From Toxoplasma gondii ME49 (lineage: Eukaryota; Apicomplexa; Conoidasida; Eucoccidiorida; Sarcocystidae), in NCBI RefSeq assembly GCF_000006565.2, contig NC_031476.1, positions 1,326,458-1,390,457 on the forward strand: a DNA stretch of 64,000 nucleotides, written 5' to 3'. Every line of letters begins with the position of its first letter. Within the stretch, counting starts at the first letter, position 1. The notes below the pieces were generated by a model. The model was not told the origin of the DNA and did not search any database. It saw only the letters and a list, made by a program, of their open reading frames with translations. The position numbers and the translations under genes are program-made. Of the stretch, positions 25,033 to 37,800 are shown in pieces.

Positions 25033-27337
25033 GGGCGAGCAAAAAACGCAGGCGACCAACGGCACAGAGAGAGAAAAAGAAAAAGGAAAAACGAAAGAGG
25101 AAAAACGAAAAAGGAAAAACGAAAGAGCAAAGAGAGAAGCGACGTGACGCTGGAAAGGTTGGTTTCTCGACGCTTTGCTGCGTGCATTCAGAGTTGGTTG
25201 AGAGAAAAAGGAAAAAGTCCTCTTTTTGTGCAGGAACGCTGAATTGACTCTTGTGAACGGACGAGTGCCCGGGGCGTGAGGGGAGGAGAACGACGCACGT
25301 CTGCATGCAACTCGTCCGAAATTCCTTTTTCCATTGAAAGTTGCTGCGCATTCTGAAGACTTTCTGAAACGCGTTGAACCTGATCCTCGACTCCCAGCTT
25401 CCCCGCTTGCCTCTCTGCGGTCAACAGAAAACGCTTCGTCGCGCATGCCGTCAAAGCAAATCCCAGTCTCGCGTTCCCTGCATCTCGCGTTGCTGCCTAA
25501 AAATGTATCGCTCTGTCTCTGAATCTGGGCGACAGCCTGGTTGGTAGCAAAGTGCTGTGGAGACAGTCTTCCAGCTGTCGTATAAAAATATTTCACATGT
25601 TCAGTACCCACAACATGCATGTACAGAGACAGGTTTATCTGTATTCGTATGTACATATGTAGATACATAAATAAATATTTGTATAGACAAATATGTATGG
25701 ATACATATTTGTCTACGAATATAGTAGATAGATAGATTTAGAACCATAGCGAGATGTTCTGGCGATCTCCCCCACACACTTTCGAGTTTCCATATCTGTA
25801 TGTTGTTGTCTCGCTGGAGACATCATGCCTCGTTTTTGCATGCAGTCTCTTCGTATTGGTGCCAAGCCGGCCTCCGTCGGTAGGGTCTCCAGCCGTTGCC
25901 TAGAGGGTCTTTGCAAGTGTGCCTTTTAGTTTTAGGTTATCAGACGTTGTTCTTCCGCTGCAGGCACCAGTGTCGGGATTGCGCTCATGACTGACTGTGC
26001 AGATCGATTCGATCCCTACGCATGCGCATCTAGATATTTCCATATCCACCTTCACACAGATACAGAAGTATCCAGGGGCTAAGAATTCAGCAGAGGCAAC
26101 GGACTGTCTACATAGTTACCTAGCCACCAGTACAAAGATGTACAGAGATATGCATCCGGAAGCATGCAGCATATCCAGTGTGTGCTCCATATGCACTTAC
26201 AAACAAGGACGGATGTCGACACTGTCAAAAAAGACTTCCGTGTCGCCCATCTGCATTTCTCTTTGAAACTCAGACAGTCTAAGAAACGCTGGGAACCCCA
26301 GAGTCGAGAGCCTTCCACTTTCTGCTCTCGACGACGGTAGAAGTTCTTCTTCTCAGAGCGAGTTTTGGAGTGCATGAGTGGATCACAGAGGCAGCAAAGA
26401 AGAAAGCAAATCCAAGCGGCATTGAAAGCCTCCGTGAAACTCGTCTGGAGGTGCAACAACAGGCAGTTTCTGCGTGAGAGGGAAATGGAAAGCTCTCCAG
26501 AGAAATGGCTTTTCGTGTACGTCATTCGTCTCCTCTATCGTGGCTGAACGTTTGACATGCGGCTCCGACATCCATCAAAAAGCATACTGTACGTAAACCA
26601 AAGATGCGTTTCAGCGTCACTAACCTACGCTCATATTGTCTGGGGAAACGAACTCGTCGTTGGAGCACCTCCATGGAAAGCGACGAGACGGTGGAAGAGC
26701 GAGCCTAGGTCTATACGTCCAGAAAGCTCTAGATGCATGCTCGAAAAGCCAAGAGCACGAAGAAGACAGTAACAGGAGAAGTTCGGACACAGTGTGTGGA
26801 CGTGAGATCGAAGTCCGTGAATGGGAGATAACTTTTTTATCGAGGAACTACGAGCTACGGTGTGTACAGACTCGCCTGCGCCTTAACATGGCCGGCTTAG
26901 AAAACAGTGGATGTGGTGATCCAAGAAGCTTTTGAATCACGGAGAGATTTGAACTACGCGCCGCAGAGAACGGTTTTGCGGGTCTTTTCAGGCCATGCGT
27001 TGGCATGCTTCGACAGACTTGCTCCGTTATCTCTAATAAAAGCCTTGGAAGCGACCGTTTGTGACCCAAGAGAAACCTCTCGCTGATTTCCAGCTTGTTC
27101 CCGGGCGTCAGGCGTCTTCGCTCTCTCTCCACCTGACTCCTGTGACACTCCCGTTCCGTACATTCTCGTCTTTCTGGCACTCTCCTCTTCTTTCTCTTCT
27201 CGGATTGGCCCTGCATCCCTTCATATCCTATCCAGATACCCCTTTCATGCATCCCCACATGCCTATACAAATACACACACAACCGCAGTCACATGTATCT
27301 CCTCACATGTTTATATTCATGGATATCTTTGAATCAA

Positions 27338-27378
<41 letters not shown>

Positions 27379-28747
27379 CCGTGTGTATTTGTGTGCGGAA
27401 AGCAACGATCCACAGAGGTGTGTTTCTGCGTCATGGTTTGTGAGCTTTTTTGTGTAGACCTGGAAAATGCCAAAAGGTATTGCATGCAACGCAGGCGCTT
27501 CCTCTCGTCTCGCGCGGAGTTCCTTGTCGCGCTGCGCGTTCCACGATGGGTGCTCAGCCTTCGCTGGCTGACACTCCGTCCTGCACTGAAAGTTGAGTGA
27601 ACGACAGGCCTGAGAGCCGAGAGCCGACCGAGCGACTTGGTTTTCGACCGCATCGATACACTCCACGGTTGCCCGGAACAGACTCCGAGCGCCATCCAGG
27701 GCGTTGGAAGCACTGCAAAAGAACTACATCGACTCCTTCGCCGCGTCTCCCCTTCTCAAGGAAGAGCGCGAAGTCTGACAGCGCCAGCAGTCACACGCTT
27801 CACAGGCGCAAGGGATCAGCAGACCGAATGTCGAACTTCGATCCAGCAGGGCAGCAGAGCCGTTCGGTTACAGCCTGTTTCCGTCTCTGCATTCCTGCGA
27901 TGTGTGCTCAAGGGACAACGGTTCGAGTGACGAGAAACAGACGGCCAAGGACTCCACGAAAAGCGAGACAGGCCATCCTCCTGGCAGCTCTCCGCGACAA
28001 AGAGGAAACGCAGAGAAGAGAACTGCGACCGCGGATCGAAGCCGCGTCCTTCGCACTGCCTCCCCCACCCGACGAGACCGGCCCTTGGCCATTGAAAAAA
28101 AGGCGAAACAACGAGGCGTAAGTTCACGAACAAAGCATGAGTGGAACGCACTCTTGACTTTGAACGTCGAGGAAAAACGACGCCCTTCCACTTGCGAAAC
28201 GAAGCAGAAGGTCTGAAGTCTGTCTAAAACTTAAAATGAGGAACGACGAGGTTCCAGTTTCCTACAGTTCAAAAATGCGGGAGACCGGTGTTTCTCAGTT
28301 CCCTGTGTTTAAAAAATGCGGGAGAACGAAACGAGCTCGTTCTTTGAAATCAAAAAAGTTTGAGCAAACGAAAGAACAGTATTTCAAAAATCAGAAAGCG
28401 GGAAGGTGCCGCGTCTGTGAAGATCTCTCCACAGACCACTGAGCTTCCGTCAGCTTCCCCTCACCAATGGTGTGCATGTCGCCCTGGAGCTCTTCGCCGT
28501 CTCTCTTTTACTCGACGGCATCTCGCCTTTGTCTCCTGACCCTGTCTCTGTCTTTCTCTGTCCTTTTCTGTCTTTCTCTGTCCTTTTCTGTCTTTCTCTG
28601 TCCTTTTCTGTCTTTCTCTGTCCTTGGCTTTCGCGCGACAGAACGGCGTTCTTCCCCGTACGCCCTCTTGCGCGGCAGGCGTCTCTTCTCCTCTTTCGGA
28701 CCTCGAAGGCCGTCTGGCCTTCTGTGTTTGTCTTTTCGTCTTGGGCG
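25033..28747. other. Tail-to-tail intergenic region
   Basis: The interval lies between the CAF-1 stop and the GFAT stop, so it should hold two 3' UTRs. It contains an imperfect aaaaaggaaaaacgaaagagg repeat at about 25075-25130, TA/TATG microsatellites at about 25640-25735 and 27339-27380, and a direct repeat of aaaatgcgggaga near 28275 and 28313. The open frames here (up to about 180 codons) have no recognisable domain and are not joined by clear splice sites. Confidence 0.5.
28551..28625. repeat. 20-base tandem minisatellite
   Basis: Three perfect copies of the 20-base unit tccttttctgtctttctctg (28561-28620), with part-units on both sides, lie just downstream of the GFAT stop and so probably in its 3' UTR (purine-rich in the transcript). 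Confidence 0.9.
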
Positions 28748-31700
28748 CTACATCACCGTGACGGTCTTCGCGAGTCCTCTAGGCTTGTCAGGATTGATGC
28801 CTTTTGCGATCGCCAGTTCGTACGCGAGGAGCTGCAGGGGAATGCATGCGAGCAACGCAGTGAGAGGTCCGTTGGACGGTACCACGAGGACGTCGTCTGC
28901 GAGGTCTTTCACGATGTCCGGTTCGTCTGTGACGCAGATCAAATGCGCGCCTCTCGCCTTGACTTGCTGCGCTGCGTTGAGAAGCGACGCTGCATGTTGG
29001 TCCGCAAGGAGAACGAGAATCACGGGCGTCTTCTCCTTCTCGTCGATCAACGCAAACGGCCCATGCTTCAGCGCGCCCGCCGGAAAACCTTCCGCGTGGA
29101 GATACGCCAGCTCCTTGATCTTCAGAGCGCCCTCGAGAGCTACGGGGTAGCCGAAGCCTTTGCCGAGCACAAAGAGCGTCTTGGCATCCTTCAGACGCTC
29201 GGCAATGTTCTGACACAAGGCGCGACAGTTCAGAGTCATCCCGGCGTAGACGGGGAGACGGTGAATCGCGTCCATCAACGCGCTGCACCGGTCTGGAAAC
29301 GCCTGTGTCGGCTGATTCTGGGCAAACCACGCGGCGATCAGCGACAAAACTGCTACCTGCAAAGAGACGAAAACTCAAATCCTCAACGCACATCTTTAGA
29401 GCCGACTCAAAAAAAAGGAGGACAACCAAGTCTACCTGTGCCTATTAATTTATATCTATCCTTGTTTTTATGTATGTATGTATGTATGTATGGATGTATG
29501 TCTGTGGGTATTTTGCCACCCGTTCAAACTTTCCATTTTCGATTTCTGGCCTTTGAATGCCTGCATCTCTCCGGCCGTTTTCGGAGGTCTTGTTGTCGCC
29601 ATCTCGCGGTTGTCCCTCGTCCTCATGTCTTCCTTTTTTCTCTTGCTGTCTCTTTCCTCTCCTTCGGAGGCTGTTTCTCTGCCTCGCGTCGCGCTCGCAA
29701 CTGCGCGTCTCGCGCCGGACCTCCTTCTTCTCCCCTGCGCTGACCTGCGAGGTGAAGGCCTTCGTGGACGCGACCGCGACCTCTCGGCCTGCGTTGACGT
29801 ACACTCCGCAGTTGGTCATTCGCGCGAGCAAGGAGCCGACTTGGTTGACGACTGAGAACTTCTTCAGTCCCTGGAAGTCTGCGAGTTGACAGGCGCGGAC
29901 CGTGTCTAGCGTTTCGCCGGACTGCGAGAGAAGGAGGACGCCGGCGTCTTGGCGCGGCAGATGGTAGATGTCGACCTCGCTTGCGTCGACCGCGCGGACC
30001 TGGTCGAAGCAGCGCAGCCACTGCATGAGCAGTTCGCCGTAGATGCCCGCGTAGAGCGACGTTCCGCATCCGCAGAGCAGGAGACTCTTCACCGTCAGGA
30101 GGGACTCGCGGTTCTGATCGAGTCCGCCGAGCTTCACACGGTTCTGGTAGGGTGCGATCCGCCCGCCGTAGTTCATTGCCCGGGCAAGAGCTTGAGGCTG
30201 CTCGAAGATCTCCTTCAGCGTCCAGTGCGCAAACGGCTCGGGAGACAGTTCAATCGTCTCCTTCGCGATGCGATGCACCGGCCGTGTGGCTTCCAGCTGG
30301 CCGACGCCCTGGGCCGTTACCACCGCGATCTCGCCGTCCTTCAACATCAAGTACTGGTTAGTATGTCTCGCCAGCGCCGCAGGCTCCGACGCCACAAACA
30401 GCTGGTCCCCCACAGAGCCGACCAGCAGCGGCGACCCGTTGCGCGCGAGCACCAGACGGTCCGGATGGTCCTTGTGGACGACGCAGAGGCCCCAGGTTCC
30501 CTGCAACTCGCCCACTGCGCGCTTCACTGCCTCCTCGAAACTCAGGCACTTTGCCTGCGTCTCGCCCTCCGCCGGAGACCGAGCCGCGGCAGAGGAAGAA
30601 GCCGGAGAAGACGCAGCGGGAGGCGCCGACGCGTCTGGGTCGTCTGCAGGCTGGTCGAGGTACCACCCGATGAGGTTCGCGACGACTTCCGAGTCAGTGC
30701 TGGAGCGGAAGGTGCAGCCGCGGTCGATGAGCGCCTTCTTCAGAACGGCGAAGTTGTCGATGGTACCGTTGTGAACGAGAGAAATCCGGTCTTTCCAGTC
30801 GTGATGCGGATGCGCGTTCTCGTCGGTTTTGCTGCCGTGCGTCGCCCAACGGGTGTGGGCGATGCCAATGTGATTGCCGCGGTGGGGATGCTTCCCCTCT
30901 CTGCGGAGAATCTCGATCGAGTCGCAGGTCGTCCCCCGACTCGCGAACTTGGTCGTCACCAGCTGGCCTTCCGGAGAGATCGACGTGATACCGCAAGAGT
31001 CGTAACCGCGGTTCTGGAGGATTTCCAGTCCCTCCATCAACACAGGCTCCGCCTCCTTGTCCCCGACGTACCCCACAATGCCGCAACACCGAGCCGGGAG
31101 AGGAAGCGCAGCTCGCGCCAGGCGCCGCCAGAAAGACAGAGACGGAGAAGACAGAGACGCAGAGGACAGAGACGGAGAAGACAGAGACGGAGGAGAAGCG
31201 AAGGCCGTTGCACCTAGGAAGGCTCCGAGAGGCAGAAGAAGCCATGCGAGGAGGCGTCGGGAGGAATCGCCGTCTTCTGGAGCTGCTGGACATGTCTGTG
31301 GGCAGGGCGTTCCTGGCGGGCGGTCGCCTTGCCTTTCTCCCTCGAACTCTCCCCGCTCAGACAGGAACGTCACCTCGTTGTGGGTCTTCTCCTCGTCTCC
31401 GTCTGAAAGCGCGCAGGACATGAAGCTCCGCCGAAGCTCGAACGTCGTTCCGGAATGGCGACTGCGTCGGTCTTTCTCTCTCCTTCCTTCCAGAATGGAC
31501 GCGTCAGCAGCGCGAGAGCACGGCGACGTCTCCGCCCAGAAAACGCGTCCAGTCCACGCATGCAGGTCTCGCGCATGTTCCTTCGCATAAGCAGGCGAAG
31601 CAGAAATAACGACGCCGAGTTGTCGGCGCGCGGGAGAGCCTGGCGACGACAGGTCGCAGCAGCAGCGAGAACGCGGCTGAGAAGGGAGCGAGGCCAGGAA

Positions 31701-31832
31701 CCGAGGACGAGAGACGAACGCGGAGGAGGGAGAGAGACGAGAAGAGAAAGCAGAGGCAGAGAGGAAAGAGCGAGAGACAGCCTTCAGCGAAGGCGAAGGA
31801 CGCCTGCAGAGGACAGGCCCGGCACCTGACAT
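28748..31832 (-). CDS. GFAT: Glutamine:fructose-6-phosphate aminotransferase (isomerising)
   Basis: GFAT makes glucosamine-6-phosphate from fructose-6-phosphate and glutamine, the entry step of UDP-GlcNAc synthesis. Two exons (31832-29745, 29356-28748; intron phase 0) encode 898 residues. The class II glutaminase domain begins at CGIVGYVG (Cys250 nucleophile) and shows RWATHG, HNGTIDNF and SSTDSEVVANLIG. The two SIS (sugar isomerase) domains show CGTSLYAG, SQSGETLDT, STKAFTSQ, LGKGFGYPVALEGALKIKE and HGPFALI; the C-terminus ends LAKTVTVM, like the LAKSVTVE of animal enzymes. The first ATG of the open frame (31832) puts about 249 residues before the nucleophile, including a hydrophobic segment at 194-212 and a PSLSS repeat at 214-233. 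The catalytic amine must be N-terminal, so either this leader is cut off or the start is wrong; no acceptor or ATG sits just before the Cys codon. A Pro/Ala/Ser-rich insert lies inside the glutaminase domain. Confidence 0.97.
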
Positions 31833-34811
31833 GGCTGGAGAGAAGCCAAAGAGGGAAGGCAAGAGGCAAGAAACGAGAGAGTGCAAGACAACGGGTCACT
31901 TCGGGGGGGGGGAAGCAAAGAGAAGAGAGAAAGACGAAGCGCGGAAGAGGACAAGGCGAAAAGAAAGAACAAACCGTGAGGAAGAGGGGAAAACGAGGCG
32001 AGAAAAAGAAAGGCTTCTTTTCTTCCACCGAGGGTGGACCCCCCGGACCGGCCCCTCGGAACGGAGACGGAACGGTTCTCTTCTGGGGATTTCGCTCGCC
32101 CGTAAAGCAATCGAACAAAGGCTTTTTCCGAGTCCGAAAAGAAAGAAGGGAGAGAGGGAGAAGAGGAGAAAGACGAACTCGGCCGAAGAACAAGACAAAC
32201 AGCCACAGCAGGAAGAAACGCGAGTCCTAGCGCATCCACGCACCGTGTGACCTCCCTGCTGCGGCTTCGGAAGGAACGGGACAGGCAGGAGTCTGGGGAG
32301 AGAGAAACGGAAAAAGGCGAGTCGAAGGAAGAAGAGAAATTAAAGAATGCCAAAGAAAATGAAACTAACCTGCAACACACACGGCCGAGCCGTTCCCTCT
32401 CCCCCAAAAAAAGTCACTATAGGGATTTTGCCCGCTGCTGCAGAGTGTGTCTTGCGGCGGGTGGGTACCAGCGATGTCTATCCGCCGGGGACGGTTCAAA
32501 TTTTCTTTGAAAAATAAAGGTGTGTGTCTGGGTTTCAAAAGAAGAAAGCCACGTGAGAACTGGGCTTGAAGTTAGAAGGAAGAAACGCGAAAAATCGCCG
32601 TAAAAGGAGCTGCGAGCGACGCGACAGGGTGTGTGTGTGTGGAGGGGAACTGATGAGAGCACGCGCAAATCGAGGAAAAGAAGGTTCTCCTTTTATCCTC
32701 CTTTTATCCTCCTTTTATCCTCCTCTCTTGCAACGCCCGCTAGCGCTGATGAACTTCCATACTTCCCACTGCGTCGACACACTCTCCAGAGAAGCTCTCG
32801 AGCTTCAAGAGAAGAATTTTCACTGAAACTCAGACGCGTCTTCAGAGGGCGTTTCCTGCCTTTCAGGAACCGTCTCTGTCTCTGTGCACACTCTGACAAG
32901 AACCCTGCGCGAGCCGATCTAGCATTTCAGAGAGCATTTCTCGTCCTGAGAAAACGACCTGAACTTGGAGGGAAGTTCAAAAACCGAAATGTCCTGGGGA
33001 CCGCTTAATCTTCAGAGAGCAAATCCCTCTCTCCAGAGAACCTTGAGGGTCCTTCGCCGCAGAGACTCTGCATCCTTCTCCGCCGTTCTTCTCGGTCGAC
33101 GATTGAAGGTGTGAACGGACAACTGTCGCACTCAGCCGCATGTATCGAGACGAAGAGACAGGAAAACTCCACGTTGGAGAAACGAAAGATGCTTTCGGAA
33201 GCTCTGTATAAAGCCGCGAACTGCGTTCAGCAGAGAACCGGGAAACCTCTATTTCCACTCTGCGGGCTCTCTCGAACATTTTTTTCTTCACTCGCCTGCA
33301 AAGCGCCACAATCTGGACGCAGAGACTCGCCGTTCAGAAAGAAACAAAGTGAAAGTAAAGATCTGTCAGGGTCGCCACACCGGACAAGCAACTCGACTTT
33401 TCTCCCAGCCAGAAATGTGAAAATGGCTACAAATGGACGGGGGTCCGAGTACAAACGAAGAGACATACGGAAAACATGACGGCTCAGAGATACAACGATA
33501 TGCATAAATAGGTCCAGAGAGATACGTATGGAACAGGACACAGAGAGAGAGAGAGATGCTTAACACAAATCGGAACAAAAAGACATCGATAAGGAGACGC
33601 ACGTAGACAGCAATCAGGGCAATCTTCAACCGCATGGATCCTCATGCAGTCGCCGACGTCTATATAAACATGTTAACTTCCTATATATCTCTCTGTAGGT
33701 ATGTACATTTTAATTCTATAGACGTATATTTACACATACACATTTGTATACATATATGTATATATGTATATATATATATATATATATGTATATGGATGAG
33801 TATTTCTTTTCGGTAAGGACTGTGCGTGGTGGGGGTTGTACCAGAACTACGTGAGACGAGATGGAGGTTTTTCTTTGAGGTCCGAGAAAGATCAATTCGT
33901 TTCTTGAGAAGACTCAGCAGCATACGAAAGCAAACAAGGAGACGATGCAAGGGAAGAAAGCCATCCTTTGAGGACAGGCGTTTCTTCTGTGTCGCGGCAA
34001 CTTCGGATTTCGTATCTCTTCTAGTGACTCGTACTGTTCTTGTGCTTTTCCGGTTTTCTCCTTTCCTTCTCCATGAGTCCTGTGTGTTCTCCCTGTGCCT
34101 TGCAGGCTCGCCTTAAGTGTAGCATTTCCGCCCTTTTTCCTGTGTATTTTCTCCTTTTCTGCTCTGGATGCAGCCAAGGAAACCCGCAACCTGCGTCAAG
34201 GCACCGTTGTTCTGCGCGGCAAATCGATGCTGAAAGACGTCTCTCGACTTCGTTTTTCTCGCTGAAGGAGAGGCAGAGGAGAACTGGCGCGTTTCTGAAG
34301 CGCGACAGCGAGTTTGGTCTGGGGATACGAATGCATCGTCCCTCTTCAGAGTACCCAGGTGCTGGGAAGGCCTCTTCTGAGCAGAAAAGTCTCGCCAGAT
34401 CGCCTCACTCTTCAAACGACTTTCACGAGAATGCCGAAACTGGAGCGAAGCAGATTTCTACAAGGATCACTGCTCTGAGTCCTGAATCCCTGCGGACCGG
34501 TTGATTTCGAAAATACCTCTGGTCTAGATCGAAAGAAGCCATGCCGACGCTGGTTCTAAAACTTGTGTCGCTACTGGAAAAAACCTCACCGCTCGACAGC
34601 AGTATGTTTCAAAGCGAATGGTTCCTGAAGAGCCGAGAGTCACTTCTGTCAGACGCGCATTCTTCTCGTTCCCTCGGCAGTGCAGGGTCCTGAGTGAAAT
34701 TCCACCTTTCTCTCCGAAAACTCTGCCCGGCTTTCTTCGGCCTCGCCGCTGCTCCGTCTTTTTCTGTCTTGGCGCAGCGCAGCCGAAGTGTGCCGTCGAG
34801 TGCATGCGCGC
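31833..34811. other. Divergent intergenic spacer, probable shared promoter region
   Basis: About 3 kb separates the starts of GFAT (- strand) and the RimP-like gene (+ strand). It contains a polypurine stretch (31830-32230), an 11-base ttttatcctcc unit repeated three times near 32690-32727, and a (TA)n run at about 33738-33796. No gene is supported; both promoters and leaders are expected here. I see no diagnostic core-promoter motif. Confidence 0.55.
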
Positions 34812-37800
34812 ATGCAGTCCAACCTGGCGCTTTTTCTCTATGGAAAGCCTCGCGTTCTGTTCGCGTCCACGCAGGGAAAAAGCCGCGGCTTTTCAAGTGA
34901 AGAGGAGGCACGAGCTGTTGTGTCAATGCTGAAGGCGCAACTCAAAGGTATCTCGCTTCTTCCAACGCTCGCCTGTGGCGCGCTGCTGCGCAAGACAAGA
35001 GACTTGCACTCGAGATGCTGTGGAAAAGGAAAAGCACAGCCGAGATCCTTTTCTTTCTTCGTCTTTGCATGCGACATTTCTCACCTCGAGAGGAAGAGCG
35101 CTGGTCAGGGAGGACGCCCAAAGCGAGAGGAAACAGAGCTTGTCTCTCCTCCCTCTAGTTCTGCAAGGAGTCTGTATACACACCCGCAGATGGATGCGCA
35201 AGAGTCCAGCGGGAGAAGCGTTTCAACGCGTACCTCCCAAGACCCTCTCTTTTCCTGCTTTTGATTCTCAGACGTTGAGTGGTTGAGTTTTTTTCCTTTT
35301 CTTTGAGTCTGGGTCTCTTTTTTCTCCAGCTGTCTCCCCTTGTGTTTCTCAGCAGCTCGAGCAGTCTGCACAGGTCGGACGTCGGAAGGCCGCTCGGAGA
35401 TCTTCTGACTGGCGTCGAAAGCATACAAATTCTTCAGCTCGCTGCTGCGTACTTGCAGGTCAATGCCTTACTCCGAATGCAGGCAACAACGCAAAATGTG
35501 CCGTTCCCTCCGGACCAGTTTCGACTGAACATATCGTCCTTTGTGCGGGGGACTCGTCCTTCTCGGCGTCCGCGTTCTTCCCTCTGGAATGCACAGAAGA
35601 TGATTTCTTTTCAGGACTTCCTGAGACAACGGCATCCGTGCTCAGCGTGATAAAGCAACGCAACGCTTCTTCAAAATGATCACGGCTCGCCGGAAAGAAG
35701 GGATTTCTCTGACTCTTCTCCTGTCGAGACGCATCTCGTCCTCCTTCGTTTCCTCACGTTCTTCTCTCTCTTCTTCACTTCTTCTCTTCCACCTCGTTTT
35801 CTTCTCTTTTTCATACACGGTTTTCTACAAGCCTGGCACCGGCCTCTCTCTCGCTCTGCGGCCGTCTCCTCCCCATCCTCCTCTTTCTTCTTTCTTTTCT
35901 TCCTCCTTTACTTCTCCCTGTCCTGCTTCAGTTGCTTCTCCTTCTTCTCCTTCGCCTTTTTCTTCTTCTCCTCTCTCGTTCTCCGTTCCTCTCCCTCGCT
36001 TGCATCGTCCGTCGACTGCGTCGCGCCTCTGGACCTTTCCTCGCCTCTCCGTCCGGAATCGGCGACATGATTCTCTTCTTCGCTCGCGCAGATGTTTGCA
36101 GAAGGCGAGGAGGAGCGAGAGGAGGGGGAGAGACAGCAGAACTCTTCTCCTCTTTCTCTCTTCTGTAGGTACAGCCGAGTGCCCGAGCGGCTGTGGGCGC
36201 CGCCCCAGAGGCCCTGCGAGTCTGGACAGGTGGAAAGCGAAACAATACCGGCACTCCCATCTCTCCGCGTCTCCTTGCGCGTCGCCACTGTTCTCTTCGT
36301 CATCCTTTCTGTTTCGATCTTCCTCGCTTTCCTCGCCTCCCCTTTCTCTTGATGCGGCTTCGTTTGCGTCTTCTCCCGTACTCTTCCGACGCCGTCTTCC
36401 TTCGGCGTCTTCTCTCTCTTCTGTCTCTTCTCTCTCTGCTTCCTCTTCTCTCTCTTCTTTCTCTTCTCTCTCTTCTTTTCTCTCCCCCTTTTCTTTGCCT
36501 TTGGCATTTCCGTCCGGTTCGTCTTCATCTTCTTCGTTCCCTTTCTCTTCCTCTTCTCTCGGTCTTCAACATCGCTCGGGGGTGACGCCTCACGTGAGGC
36601 CTACGGAGGAGACGATCGAAACAGTTGAGATTTCAGATGGCCTTTTGACTGAAGAAGAAGAGCAGAAGGCCCAGTAGGCGACTTTAACCTTCTGGCTCGG
36701 ACCTCGCTTAGGCGTTTCGAGCGGTGACTCTCTCATGCATGCACGGCCTAGCAATTCTTTTCTTTCGCGTCGTTACACTCTCCTTGCTCGACGTCTCCTC
36801 TTGGTCACTCTAGAAACTCATCACCTTTCGACCGGTCTGCGCTCGTCTGTCGACATAAATGCGTAGCTGCAACCAGATCGGTTCGCCCTCTGAGATGCGT
36901 GGAACGCACCGTATTTTGTTGCATGCGTTCGCGCCCGTTCACCTCTATCCGCTCCGCTCCTTCCGGAGTTCTTCTTGTGCCCTCTGGAAGTCTTCTCAAA
37001 CTCCAGACTGGACTCTCTCCCCGAATGGTGAATCGTAGAAACAACCTGAGGCCGCGCTTCAGGTGCAGTTAGGTGAAACTCAACTTTATACTGCGAGGAG
37101 ACCTACTTAGGATCTGACAATGCCCGTGCGTCGTGCCGCGCTCTCCAAACAGATCTGTATTGTGCAAGGCCGTTCAAAACTTGAAGGGGACGCCGTTGAT
37201 GGCTCGTGCGTTTTCTTTGCCATGTTCTTCTCTCTTCTTCGTTTCCAAATTTACTTTGCTCTGCGGCAGAGAATCCGTTTCTGTGCGTGTGTGTGCTTCC
37301 TCTCCGTTTTTCCGAGCCCTCTACTTATAATGTGATAAGGACAAATCATGGTCCAGCTATGATCTTTATGTTCTTAATGCCGCCTCTGTCTCTCGATGCC
37401 CTTCGCCTGTTGTTTGGTCTCGGCTCTCTCTTCTCACATATCGCTTCTTACGTCTTCGGACGTTCTTGCACTCTCTCTTGGTCACTTTCTTCCTCTTGCC
37501 GTTGTCCTCCCTTTCGCGGCTCTCGATCGTCCGTCTCTTCATCGGTCCCCCTCTCTCTCGCTCCATTATGATTTCTCTTCCACGTTCCTTTTCATCTCAC
37601 CTTTTCTCTCTCCTTCGCTTCGTCTTCTTCTCTCCCCTGCGCCCTCTGTTTCTCTCCTCTTTCTTCTCTCTCTTTCTTTTTGTGGCTCGCCTTCGCTGTC
37701 TCTCTCCCTCTGTTGTTTCTTCTCTTTCGACCCGTTTTTTCGCTTCTTTTCGCTCCCTTCTTGCTTATGTGCAGCTATCCGTTCGTAGACGCCCCGTTGA

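Noticed and set aside
29949..31217. 422-codon open frame on the + strand
   Set aside because: It is antisense to the GFAT glutaminase and isomerase domains, whose motifs are unambiguous on the - strand; the open antisense frame follows from codon bias.
35676..36677. 333-codon Ser-rich + strand frame
   Set aside because: It is a pyrimidine-rich intron read as poly-Ser/Phe/Leu; it has no donor in a usable phase and ends at a stop before the next exon.
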